A stretch of DNA of 33,343 bases from Flavobacteriaceae bacterium (lineage in GTDB: Bacteria > Bacteroidota > Bacteroidia > Flavobacteriales > Flavobacteriaceae). The notes beneath the pieces were generated by a model that searched no databases, was not told the DNA's origin, and was given only the letters and a program-made list of their open reading frames with translations. The stretch lies in assembly GCA_013001285.1 (NCBI GenBank), contig JABDMU010000018.1, positions 1-33,343 on the forward strand. Direction: 5' to 3'. This document shows, in pieces, positions 24,121 to 32,461 of the stretch. The first letter of the stretch is position 1. Every line of letters starts with the position of its first letter. The position numbers and the translations under genes were made by a program.

Positions 24121-25380
24121 TTAGATATTGCTATTCGTCGATACTGTTTTTGTGTTGGAAATGAAGAAACATATCTGTACAATTAGTAATAAGAGCATTG
24201 CTGCTATTTGTACATGAACCACCTCTTCTAGGCTGTCGTGAAAGAAAATAACAAGCATCATTTGAAGCATTCCGAAAAGGCCAGATATAACCACTGGAAC
24301 ATACTTATCTAATGATAAATAGTAATAAGCAAATATGTTGGATACAGCAAATAAGCCAGTAGCAAATGCATATTTCCATAATAATGGCGCAATCGACAGG
24401 TAACTGTCTCCAAATAATAATGTAATTGCAGTTTCTGGAAAAATTGCAGTACAAACAACTATTGTAAATGCTATCAATGCTATATATCCTACATACTTAA
24501 ATAAAATTGGTGAGGTTTTTTTTCCTTCCTTTTTTAACTGAACTACTGTTGGTAATAACAACATGACAAACATCCAGGCAATGAAATAAACAATACGTCC
24601 AATAAGGGCTAATGACGCATATAATCCAGCATCATAAGGATCGAAATAATGTTTAACTAACAAAATGTCACTATTATTGATGACGATTTGAGTCAACTCA
24701 TAGAATGCAGTAATTATAAAAAAGTGTCGTACTTGTTTAGACTGGTTTGCTTCAATATTTCCAGTAGATTTTAGTCGAATATTTTTAAATTTAAATGGTA
24801 TTAGTCCAAAACCAAATGAGATCAAAATCCCGATAGCAATTACTACTGAAGATTTAATAGTAAATAGAAATAGTAAACCAAGGGTAATTAGCAACCTACT
24901 AAGCATTTCGGTTTGATATGTAATCGATAGGGAATTAAGTTCTTTTTTACCTTGATAAACACCCCTGTTCACACTCATTAAAAAGTATAAAGGCACCCCA
25001 ATTCCAAAAATGACGAACATACTTGATGACGAAGTTTGAAATAGCTGTTGTAATTGCTTAGAAAATGCAATGATTAAAAGTCCTAAAACAATGCCAAATA
25101 TGGTTGCATTCTTATATGTTTTTGAAATGAAATACCTAAACGTATTCTTCTCAAAGATTACAGAGAATTTTGCAGTCACTAATTGAAAAGTCATTGCTAC
25201 AAATGATAATACCAGTAAAAAAGTAATGAGTACGGCAGCATCTGAAAACTGGGCTGGACCTAATATACGGCCTAGTATAAGATTGTAAAGATAGTTACCT
25301 CCATTAACAGCAAGCACACTTAGCATGAACAGCTGTTCAGAAGAAATTTTTCTTGATCTAATTTGAGAAATGATTTGCAC
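24121..25380 (-). CDS. Wzx-type oligosaccharide flippase
   Basis: A 419-residue membrane protein of the polysaccharide-biosynthesis/MVF superfamily with about twelve hydrophobic segments through its whole length. The opening after a short basic leader (SEQLFMLSVLAVNGGNYLYNLILGRILGPAQFSDAAVLI) is typical of Wzx proteins, including the conserved GRILGPAQF turn between the first two helices. It would move lipid-linked oligosaccharides across the inner membrane. It starts 32 bases after the STAS gene and is probably cotranscribed with it from the promoter near 25.7 kb. Confidence 0.88.
   Translation of the reverse strand: MQIISQIRSRKISSEQLFMLSVLAVNGGNYLYNLILGRILGPAQFSDAAVLITFLLVLSFVAMTFQLVTAKFSVIFEKNTFRYFISKTYKNATIFGIVLGLLIIAFSKQLQQLFQTSSSSMFVIFGIGVPLYFLMSVNRGVYQGKKELNSLSITYQTEMLSRLLITLGLLFLFTIKSSVVIAIGILISFGFGLIPFKFKNIRLKSTGNIEANQSKQVRHFFIITAFYELTQIVINNSDILLVKHYFDPYDAGLYASLALIGRIVYFIAWMFVMLLLPTVVQLKKEGKKTSPILFKYVGYIALIAFTIVVCTAIFPETAITLLFGDSYLSIAPLLWKYAFATGLFAVSNIFAYYYLSLDKYVPVVISGLFGMLQMMLVIFFHDSLEEVVHVQIAAMLLLLIVQICFFISNTKTVSTNSNI
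24131..24144 (+). promoter_or_regulatory. Inverted copy of the LytTR-like motif inside the flippase 3' end
   Basis: CTATTCGTCGATAC matches the d-site CCATTCGTCGACAC (32538-32551, minus) at 12 of 14 bases, but on the opposite strand. With the site at 24099-24111 it makes an inverted pair with about 20 bp between. It lies within the last codons of the flippase gene. It may be chance or a real second operator. Confidence 0.3.
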
Positions 25381-25412
25381 AATCTTGAGGCTTTAACAAT
25401 TGATATTAGGTA

Positions 25413-25694
25413 TTACGCAGCTTGATTGGACTGTTTGAATTCATTATAAATTTCCTTACATCCATTACCAACTATGTAAAATTTCTTTTTATAAATAATA
25501 GCTTGGTTATAAATGTCATATAAGGCATTTAACCCTGCTACATCAATTTCTTCAATAGCATCTATATTCAAGGTCAATCCTGTATTTGTTTCTAATAAAA
25601 ATTTAAAGTGGGATTTAAAATTTGTCGCTGTAGTCGTGTTTATCCTTCCTTGGATAAAAAAAGTTCCATTTTGTTCTGAAATTTTGAGAGCCAT
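25413..25694 (-). CDS. Small STAS-domain protein (second copy)
   Basis: A 93-residue STAS-fold protein with a strand (LTLNIDAIEEID), the loop IDVAGLNALYDIYNQ and a helix and strand (IIYKKKFYIVG). It is a paralogue of the protein at 6444-6722, but residue 53, the usual phosphorylation site, is Ala here and Ser there. Both end in Ala-Ala. It is the first gene of a STAS-flippase unit with a LytTR-like double site and -7 element upstream. No anti-sigma kinase or sulfate transporter gene is near, so it may be a stand-alone binding partner in the polysaccharide system. Confidence 0.78.
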   Translation of the reverse strand: MALKISEQNGTFFIQGRINTTTATNFKSHFKFLLETNTGLTLNIDAIEEIDVAGLNALYDIYNQAIIYKKKFYIVGNGCKEIYNEFKQSNQAA

Positions 25695-25722
25695 TTATTT
25701 TATTTTTTTATGATTTAAGGTG

Positions 25723-25730
25723 CAAATATC
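25723..25730 (-). promoter_or_regulatory. -7 promoter element of the STAS-flippase unit
   Basis: Minus-strand GATATTTG (seven of eight to TAnnTTTG, followed by CAC) lies exactly 54 bp from the LytTR-like core at 25784 and 33 bp from the second half-site at 25763. Confidence 0.5.
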
Positions 25731-25758
25731 CTTCAAGGTGAAGCCAAATTCGATAATA

Positions 25759-25792
25759 TTTCGATGAGTGAACTATTGCTGTAGACGAATGA
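25759..25792 (-). promoter_or_regulatory. Double LytTR-like site between the STAS and YaiO-like genes
   Basis: On the minus strand TCATTCGTC (25792-25784) and TCACTCATC (25771-25763) are direct repeats exactly 21 bp apart, the arrangement typical of LytTR dimers. The upstream copy continues TACAGCAA, the downstream copy GAAA. The site is 69-98 bp upstream of the STAS start and 43-76 bp upstream of the divergent YaiO-like gene, so it could control both. Confidence 0.68.
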
Positions 25793-25835
25793 TTAATGAG
25801 TTATGCTTAACTTGCACCTGTTTAACGAATAACAC

Positions 25836-27881
25836 ATGAATCTCAAATCACTTTTCCTATTTACATTATGTTCATTTTCAACTTTTGTGTTTTCACAAAA
25901 TATGGACAAGGGCTTTGCCATGCTAGAATCAGGGAACTATTCAAAAGCAGAAAACTACTTTGAAAATATTTTAATTGATTATCCTGAAAATAAAACGGCG
26001 AAATTATGCTATGCAAGAGCAATTGGACTCAAGGGAGATCCGGAGAAAGCTCAAATTATTTTTGAAGAATTACTTATTAAATATCCACTGGATTTCGAGA
26101 TTAAGCTCAATTATGCCGAATCTTTGCTTTGGAATAAAAATTATTCTGAAGCGAAGACCTATTACGAAACTTTAATTATTGAAAATGACCAAAGTTTTCC
26201 AGCTTTATTAGGTTATGCTAATACGCTTTCCAATCTAAAAATTTACGACCGAGCACTTAATTATATAAAAGAGGCATTAGTATTATCACCTGAAAACCCA
26301 AATGCATTGAATTCAATGAAATTCATTTATCTGGGATATGCATACCAAAAACAACAAGCCCAAAATTTTGATGAAGCAGAACAGCTTTTACTTAAGAATT
26401 TAAAGCTTTTTAAAGATGATAAAGACACTTTATTAAATCTTGCTAATCTGTATCTAATTTCTAATCAATTAGAAAATGCCGAGATGACATATAATAATTT
26501 AGCAGAACAACCAGAAAACCAAATCCTAGCTTTAAACGGATTGGCTTTAGTAGCGCATTTACGTAACAAGGAAAAGAAAGCACTAGACTTAAGTACAAAG
26601 GCTTTCAATAGCCTAACTGATAATACAAATCATCTAGTATCGCAAACAACAGAACGTTACGTACAAGCACTAATTTGGAACAAAAAATATAAAGCGGCCA
26701 AACGCCTTATAGACAGTCTGATAATAGAACAACCCAATGAAAACTGGATTCTGGCCTTACGAGCCACACTTAATATTTATAAAAGTGATTTTAAAAAAAG
26801 TTTGGATGATTATAATAAAATTTTAGAAAATGATAGCTCATCATTTGACGGTAACTTAGGGAAAGCCAATGCACTAAAAGCCTTAGGTCGATTTGACAAT
26901 GCCTATTCCTCAGCAGACAAGACTTTAAATTTTTATCCCAGGCAAAAAGACGCATCGAACTTCATCAATCAATTGAACAGTAGTTTTACACCCTTTTTAG
27001 AATCCAAAGCCCTTTATAGCTATGACAACGGTAATAATGAAGCATATGCTATACAAAACCGCCTGAATTTTCCAATCTCGACTAACCTTAAGGTATTAGC
27101 CAATTATAATTTCCGAACAACCTCTAATACCATTACTGATGCAAAAGCAACATCAAACGATTTCTCCTTAGGATTGAATTATCAACTATTCCCACTTATT
27201 ACCTTTAAAGGAATTGCCGGGTTAATCTCTGTTAATACAAATTCTGAAAATTTTAATAATTTGCTTATTGATGTTTCCTTTAATATCAAATCATTCAAAC
27301 TTCAAGACTTAGATATTGGTTACAAGCGACAAACAGAAAATTTTAACGCCGCCTTATTGGAACGCGAGTTGATTCAAAACAGTTATTATGTGAATTACAA
27401 CTTAAGTACTAACTTTAATCTAGGCTGGTACACACAATACATTTATACGTCACAAAGTGATAATAATAACAAAAACTTGTTTTTCACATCGCTTTATTAT
27501 AACATCTTTAGTGATCCTTCGTTAAAAGCGGGAATCAACTATCAGCATATTACTTTTAAAGACCAAGTACCAACCCTTTATTTTAGTCCAGATCGATTTA
27601 ATGTTGTAGAAGTCTTTGTTGATCTGTTGAAAAATCAGAACACTACTTGGATGTATGGTCTGAATGCAGCTGCTGGTTTACAAATTAATGAAGATGATAG
27701 GGCTCAAAATACCTTTAGATTTAAAGGGAAGTTGGGTCATAGCTTTTCAAACCGATTTATGGGAACAATTTATGGCCAATATAGTGACATCGCTTCTGCC
27801 ACCGCAGCAGGTTTTAATTATACAGAAATTGGAGTTCAGTTAAGATGGGGTTTGTGTAACAAGCCAATTTTCAGAAAATAA
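25836..27881 (+). CDS. YaiO-like protein: TPR domain plus outer-membrane beta-barrel
   Basis: A 681-residue protein with a cleavable signal peptide (about 1-20, ending VFSQ). Residues about 21-380 are tetratricopeptide-like repeats (for example GNYSKAENYFENILIDYPENKTAKLCYARAIG, and the run KKYKAAKRLIDSLIIEQPNENWILALRA). Residues about 385-681 alternate polar and aromatic strands ending YTEIGVQLRWG, as in an outer-membrane barrel. This layout is that of YaiO and of polysaccharide export porins such as PgaA and BcsC. I infer outer-membrane export of the polymer made by the surrounding genes. The gene diverges from the STAS-flippase unit over the double LytTR-like site. Confidence 0.82.
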   Translation: MNLKSLFLFTLCSFSTFVFSQNMDKGFAMLESGNYSKAENYFENILIDYPENKTAKLCYARAIGLKGDPEKAQIIFEELLIKYPLDFEIKLNYAESLLWNKNYSEAKTYYETLIIENDQSFPALLGYANTLSNLKIYDRALNYIKEALVLSPENPNALNSMKFIYLGYAYQKQQAQNFDEAEQLLLKNLKLFKDDKDTLLNLANLYLISNQLENAEMTYNNLAEQPENQILALNGLALVAHLRNKEKKALDLSTKAFNSLTDNTNHLVSQTTERYVQALIWNKKYKAAKRLIDSLIIEQPNENWILALRATLNIYKSDFKKSLDDYNKILENDSSSFDGNLGKANALKALGRFDNAYSSADKTLNFYPRQKDASNFINQLNSSFTPFLESKALYSYDNGNNEAYAIQNRLNFPISTNLKVLANYNFRTTSNTITDAKATSNDFSLGLNYQLFPLITFKGIAGLISVNTNSENFNNLLIDVSFNIKSFKLQDLDIGYKRQTENFNAALLERELIQNSYYVNYNLSTNFNLGWYTQYIYTSQSDNNNKNLFFTSLYYNIFSDPSLKAGINYQHITFKDQVPTLYFSPDRFNVVEVFVDLLKNQNTTWMYGLNAAAGLQINEDDRAQNTFRFKGKLGHSFSNRFMGTIYGQYSDIASATAAGFNYTEIGVQLRWGLCNKPIFRK

Positions 27882-27966
27882 ATTTAGATAGTAAGAATTG
27901 ATTCCTAGCTAAGGAAGTAATTTGATTCAGATTTCATAGTTGCGCGAACAATTAAAATTAATCTCT

Positions 27967-28677
27967 TTAAAGTAAATTTAATCGCTTCATGAGTTCTGGC
28001 CTGTTTGAACGACTTACAGGAATAACATCCTTTTTTATAAGCACACTATTATCTTCAATATCGATAATTTTTTGAATGTTAATAATATAGGATCTATGTA
28101 CCTTTAAAAATAAGTTATCAGGAAGTTTATCTTCAATCTTCTTAAGTGTAGAGTGAACCGTATAATTTTTATCTTCAGTTTTTACATTTATGTAGTCTCC
28201 TTTTGCTTCTACTAAGTAAATGCTTGGTATATCAATTTTTATCAATCTTCTGTCGATATTTACATAAAGGTCATTTCCAGAAGTTGTTTCAACCTTATCG
28301 ATACTTGTGTCTACAGTGGGATTAGACTTTGTGCTTTTTGCCTTTTGAATCGCTTTTTCAAACCGAGGTAAAAGTATTGGCTTCACTAAATAATCAACAA
28401 TACAGTCATATTCAAATGCTTGAATAGCAAAGTTAGCATCTGAGGTTGTCAGGATAATTTTAGGAGGATTTTTTAGGGTTTCTATAAAATCAAATCCTGT
28501 AAAATCTGGCATATGAATATCTAAAAAGATAAGGTCCACACTATTCTGGTTCAAATACTTTATGGCTTGAATTGCATTTGGAAACATTTCAAGAACATTT
28601 AGATCTTCAACTTGAGAACATAATTGTTCAATTACAGCTCTTGCTGTTGCCTCATCATCAATAATAATACAATTCAT
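27967..28677 (-). CDS. LytTR family response regulator
   Basis: A 236-residue regulator. Residues 1-115 are a receiver with acidic pocket D7/D8, phosphoacceptor D53 in LIFLDIHMP, T78 and K99 in YLVKP. A linker rich in Ser and Thr (115-135) leads to a LytTR DNA-binding domain (about 137-236) with ERR-like LYVNIDRRLIKI, the core YLVEAKGDYINVKT, FLKVHRSYIIN and the terminal IPVSRSNR. LytTR proteins bind direct repeats of 9-bp elements two helical turns apart, which is what precedes several units in this window. It is the last gene of the H-NOX relay operon, 10 bp after the Hpt gene, and the obvious output of the relay. Confidence 0.93.
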   Translation of the reverse strand: MNCIIIDDEATARAVIEQLCSQVEDLNVLEMFPNAIQAIKYLNQNSVDLIFLDIHMPDFTGFDFIETLKNPPKIILTTSDANFAIQAFEYDCIVDYLVKPILLPRFEKAIQKAKSTKSNPTVDTSIDKVETTSGNDLYVNIDRRLIKIDIPSIYLVEAKGDYINVKTEDKNYTVHSTLKKIEDKLPDNLFLKVHRSYIINIQKIIDIEDNSVLIKKDVIPVSRSNRPELMKRLNLL

Positions 28678-28687
28678 AAATTTAAAA

Positions 28688-29011
28688 TTAAATAGTATTT
28701 AAAAACTCGGAAATGTTTAATAAGATGTTACCGAATTCTTGTTCGAGTACCAGCTCTTGCTCTCTCAAACCATTCTCATAATCTTCAGCGATTTGATAAC
28801 TCTCTTCAAGGCCTAAAATACTAATTTTATGTTTAAGTTTATGAACGTTATCAGCAGCTAGTTCAAATTTTTTCAATCTAAGATTCATTTGATAAACCTC
28901 AACTTCTTGTGGAAATTCCATTTTAATGATACCCAGTAGTTTATCATGAAATGATTTATCTCCACCAGAAAGCTTTTGTATATAATTTAAATTTGGGGTT
29001 TCTTTCATCAT
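28688..29011 (-). CDS. Hpt phosphotransfer protein
   Basis: A 107-residue helical protein with the Hpt motif NVHKLKHKISILGL, making H57 the likely phosphoacceptor; the usual HxLKG reads HKLKH here. The rest is amphipathic helix, as expected for a single four-helix bundle domain. Its ATG overlaps the kinase stop in an ATGA, which suggests coupled translation. It would pass phosphate between the stand-alone receiver (32028-32441) and the LytTR regulator. Confidence 0.85.
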   Translation of the reverse strand: MMKETPNLNYIQKLSGGDKSFHDKLLGIIKMEFPQEVEVYQMNLRLKKFELAADNVHKLKHKISILGLEESYQIAEDYENGLREQELVLEQEFGNILLNISEFLNTI

Positions 29012-31488
29012 TTTTTAATTGTGAAATAAAATGTCGTTCCTACTCCTGGCTTTGAACTTAACCAAACTTTTCCTTTGTGCTTTTCAACAATTTTTTTTAC
29101 GATTGATAACCCAATTCCGCTAGATTCTTTGCTTTTATTTAAAGATTGAAATATCTTAAATATCTTATCATGGTATTTTTTATCTATCCCAATTCCGTTA
29201 TCCTTAATTGAAAATTCATAACATGATTTTTGATCTTTATAGTCAATCTCAATAAGACCTTTTTTCTTGTCTATGTAGCGTACCGAATTCCCTACAAGAT
29301 TCTGAAATAACTGTAGCAACATTGTGCGATCTCCCATGACATGCGGCAATGGCTTAATGATCTCTATTTTAATGTGATCAGGAATATGCACAATTTGTTG
29401 GATATCAGAAATCAAATCATTCAAATCGACCTCTTCATAATCCAATAAATTACTGCCAACACTAGAATATTTCAGGATATCAGAAATAAGTTGTTCCATT
29501 TTTTCCAGTGTAGATTCTATTAAGTCTAAGTTTTGCAGGCTTATTTCGTCCAATTTGCTCTTATTATCCTCTTTTATCCAACTCACTAAAGCATTTATAC
29601 TGCGCAATGGCGACTTTAAATCATGAGAAACTATATGAGCGTATTCCTGAAGCTCATTATTACTTATCTCAAGATCTTTTACGAGTTTTTCTTTTTGAAT
29701 TTGCAGGTTCTTTAAATCTGTAATATCTAAATGAATTCCAATCGAACCCATAACTTCGCCATTTAAATTATAATTAGGGGCCCCACTAACCAACCAATTT
29801 CTAATTTCACCATCCTTTCGTTTTACAAGAAGTTCATAGGAGTTGGTCAATCCTTTTTTACGATCATTATTCTCTTTTAAAAGGATATTTTTTCCATTTT
29901 CTATTGGAAAGATATCACTCGCGACTTTGCCAATAATTTCTTTTTCAGAATACCCAGACATTTTGGTAAAACTGTTATTTATCATTTGAATTTCATCCTT
30001 AAGGTTCACTTCTATAAGGCCCAAATTCATATTGGCTATGATATTACTATACTTTTGTTTTTGTGATTCAAGACTTTGTCGGTACTTTCTGCTTAATGTC
30101 ACATCTTTATAAGTCCAAAGATGACCCATATATTGGTTATTTTTAAATATAGGAATAAAATCCCTTTCCAAAATTTTACCATTAACCATTTTTAGTTCTT
30201 CACTGAGCACAACTTCTTTATTTAATAAGATAGCTTCGATGTTTGTCACAAATTCTTCAGGATTTTGAAAGAGCTCCTTACTTTGTTCAGCAGCTCCTGT
30301 GCAATCTTGGCCAATCATGACTTCCGGTGATGCTGGGATATTAAAAAACTCACAAAACTTTTTATTGGTAACAACAATTTTTCTGTGCTCATCTTCCAAA
30401 AGAACGGCACTATCAAGGTTCGATATTAGTGTAGACAGCCTTTTCTCAGATTCGATAAGTTTTTCCTCAATCATTCTACGCTCTCTGAGATCGATAGCGC
30501 TCTTAAGTTGCAAAGCAACAATACTGGCGATACTCATTAACATATTAAGATGCTTTCTTGTAAAAAAGTTTTCAACCTCATGCTCTGAGTCTATAATTCC
30601 AAGAACCTTGTCACCAATCATTATTGGTATCGTGATTTCCGATTTTCTAGCCACAATATCTTTGACATATCGCTTATCCAAATCTGTATTATTCACAATT
30701 ACGGGCTTTCCCGATTTGGCTACTGAACCTACTATGCCTGAGCCTTCTTTTAAAACAATTTTATTGACAATTTGCTTGTTTTTATCCAATTTTTCACCAT
30801 AAGCTGAGATTTGTTCAAGAGTATTATCGGACTCGTGATACAGATAAATCACACAATCTTCTGATTTTAAATATTTAGCAATTTTATCGGTTATTTGATA
30901 GGCAATTTCATAAATATCAAATTTTCCAAGGATCGATTGAGCAATATCATTTATAACCTCAACCACCAATTCTTTTTCTCTAACAGCTGTAATATCTCTT
31001 ATAATCCCTTGAGCCGCAACGGGAACACCATTATCATAGATAATACTGGCATTAATATGAACTAATTTATGCTCTTGCTTATATGTCTTTATGCTTATTT
31101 CGAAATCTGTTAGAACTCCTTTATCAAATAATTTCTTAAAAGATGTTGATACCTTATCAAAATCGTTAGGAAAAACCATTCCCCTGACATTGAAATCTAC
31201 TTTTTCATTCTCAAAATCCAGTAAAATGACTGCAGCATTATTCATTTTCAGAATATTACCATGTAAATCAATGATAACATAAGCATCCACTATATTCTCA
31301 AAAACACCTTGTAACTGGGAATCGGTCCTTGTAAGTAAGGATTCTAAATCTTTATTTAATACAGTTAGTTGATTATTGACTTCGTAGAGCTCGGAAGATT
31401 TTTCTTCTAGAATCTTTTCGGCCTGTCTTCGGGCTGATTTTTCACGCTCTAATGCACGCGTTAATATTCCTATTTGATCCTTAGTCAT
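29008..31488 (-). CDS. Soluble PAS/GAF sensor histidine kinase
   Basis: An 826-residue kinase without membrane segments. Order: N-terminal coiled coil (1-58), PAS (about 60-170, ending QGIIRDITAVREKE), GAF (about 175-335, with GIVGSVAKSGKPVIV and IPIMIGDKVLGIIDSE), PAS (about 350-465), PAS (about 480-595), HisKA with phosphoacceptor H622 in IVSHDLKSPLRSI, and HATPase with the N box FQNLVGNSVRY (N730), DNGIGI (763-768) and SSGIGLSIV (789-797). There is no receiver domain, so its partner is probably the separate receiver upstream. Start and H-NOX stop overlap by one base. H-NOX proteins commonly regulate a cotranscribed kinase of this kind. Confidence 0.93.
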   Translation of the reverse strand: MTKDQIGILTRALEREKSARRQAEKILEEKSSELYEVNNQLTVLNKDLESLLTRTDSQLQGVFENIVDAYVIIDLHGNILKMNNAAVILLDFENEKVDFNVRGMVFPNDFDKVSTSFKKLFDKGVLTDFEISIKTYKQEHKLVHINASIIYDNGVPVAAQGIIRDITAVREKELVVEVINDIAQSILGKFDIYEIAYQITDKIAKYLKSEDCVIYLYHESDNTLEQISAYGEKLDKNKQIVNKIVLKEGSGIVGSVAKSGKPVIVNNTDLDKRYVKDIVARKSEITIPIMIGDKVLGIIDSEHEVENFFTRKHLNMLMSIASIVALQLKSAIDLRERRMIEEKLIESEKRLSTLISNLDSAVLLEDEHRKIVVTNKKFCEFFNIPASPEVMIGQDCTGAAEQSKELFQNPEEFVTNIEAILLNKEVVLSEELKMVNGKILERDFIPIFKNNQYMGHLWTYKDVTLSRKYRQSLESQKQKYSNIIANMNLGLIEVNLKDEIQMINNSFTKMSGYSEKEIIGKVASDIFPIENGKNILLKENNDRKKGLTNSYELLVKRKDGEIRNWLVSGAPNYNLNGEVMGSIGIHLDITDLKNLQIQKEKLVKDLEISNNELQEYAHIVSHDLKSPLRSINALVSWIKEDNKSKLDEISLQNLDLIESTLEKMEQLISDILKYSSVGSNLLDYEEVDLNDLISDIQQIVHIPDHIKIEIIKPLPHVMGDRTMLLQLFQNLVGNSVRYIDKKKGLIEIDYKDQKSCYEFSIKDNGIGIDKKYHDKIFKIFQSLNKSKESSGIGLSIVKKIVEKHKGKVWLSSKPGVGTTFYFTIKK

Positions 31489-32027
31489 TAATGTCTTTCA
31501 ATAGTAAACTTCACTTCAGTTCCTGCCTCATTAAGTTTTTCTACTTCAATGCTGCCATCTACTTTAAATAGTTCAAAAGTCTCTTGCATGAGGCCTTTAC
31601 CTAGCATATATAATGCTCTATCAGATTTGTAGATCATCGTCATTTTGTCTTCACGGCGTTCTAACATTTCAAATGTTGGCAGTTCGGCATCCGGATAAAT
31701 TTTTTGTACTTCTACATGAATGTGATTTTCAACTGATGCCAAGAATTCCATAGGATCTTTATAGTGCTCAATCAGATGAGGATGTGACCTAAGCAACACA
31801 ACGAATAAATGTTTTGAATAAACCAATAAAAGGTCATCTATTGGAATATCGGTATTGCTACTAAGGTTACTGATTAACCTGAGCATTTCAGAAAAATCAT
31901 AGGTGCCAATGGAGGTATAAATACCTCCCGATTCAAGTTTAGATTGCGTTATGATTTTGTCAACCATTTCCAACCCAAATTTATCTTCAACAAGGTCGAG
32001 AAATTCAGTAAAAATAAATCCTTTCAT
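31488..32027 (-). CDS. H-NOX (heme NO-binding) sensor protein
   Basis: A 179-residue stand-alone H-NOX protein of normal length. The N-terminus MKGFIFTEFLDLVEDKFG matches the family. The proximal heme ligand is H104 in NHIHVEVQKIYPDAELPTF, and the heme propionate motif YxSxR is present as Y133-K-S135-D-R137. H-NOX proteins in facultative anaerobes bind NO and, in systems studied in Shewanella and Vibrio, control a cognate histidine kinase and biofilm or motility behaviour. Here the gene is sandwiched without gaps between a receiver gene and the PAS/GAF kinase. Whether this heme excludes oxygen cannot be judged from the residues alone. Confidence 0.93.
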   Translation of the reverse strand: MKGFIFTEFLDLVEDKFGLEMVDKIITQSKLESGGIYTSIGTYDFSEMLRLISNLSSNTDIPIDDLLLVYSKHLFVVLLRSHPHLIEHYKDPMEFLASVENHIHVEVQKIYPDAELPTFEMLERREDKMTMIYKSDRALYMLGKGLMQETFELFKVDGSIEVEKLNEAGTEVKFTIERH

Positions 32028-32441
32028 TTAGTGTTTTATTAGTTCATTTATACTCCAGTAAGAGAGTAAATTAGATATCTTAGACACATAGTCTTCATAC
32101 TTCAACGGTTTTAGGATATAGCCAGATACCCCAATTTTATAACACTCTTTTAAATCTTTTTGATTACTGGAGGTCGTTAAAATTATGGTTGGTATAAAAC
32201 GCAATTGATCATCTGCCTTTAAAATACTTAAAAATTCAATGCCATTTAATTTTGGCATATTCAAATCTAATAAAATAATATCGGGTAAGTTATTTTTTTT
32301 CTCAAGCATCTTAAGTGCTTCCTCGCCATTGCTAGCTTCAATAATCTCATGATTTATCTTTAATGATGAAATGGTCCTGTTTAATTTCATCACTTCAATC
32401 ATATCATCTTCAATTAACAATATTTTCAATTTTTTTATCAT
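32028..32441 (-). CDS. Stand-alone response-regulator receiver
   Basis: A 137-residue CheY-like receiver of the Rcp1-type subgroup: acidic pocket E11/D12/D13, phosphoacceptor D59 in IILLDLNMP, T89/T90 and K111 in YILKPLKY. There is no output domain. It is the first gene of the relay operon, immediately before the H-NOX gene. With a non-hybrid kinase and an Hpt protein in the same operon, it is the natural intermediate receiver (H622 to D59 to H57 to D53). Confidence 0.9.
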   Translation of the reverse strand: MIKKLKILLIEDDMIEVMKLNRTISSLKINHEIIEASNGEEALKMLEKKNNLPDIILLDLNMPKLNGIEFLSILKADDQLRFIPTIILTTSSNQKDLKECYKIGVSGYILKPLKYEDYVSKISNLLSYWSINELIKH

Positions 32442-32461
32442 TTTGGATAGGGAATTAAATT

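Noticed and set aside
27902-27916. TTCCT/AGGAA hairpin between the convergent YaiO-like and LytTR genes
   Set aside because: The stem is only five pairs and has no T run, so I do not call it a terminator.
30299-30802. 167-codon open frame antisense to the histidine kinase gene
   Set aside because: It lies wholly inside a clear kinase gene, its translation is low-complexity Ser/Leu/Ile with no family resemblance, and it has no promoter or ribosome site. The same applies to other antisense or frame-shifted open frames within the strong genes.
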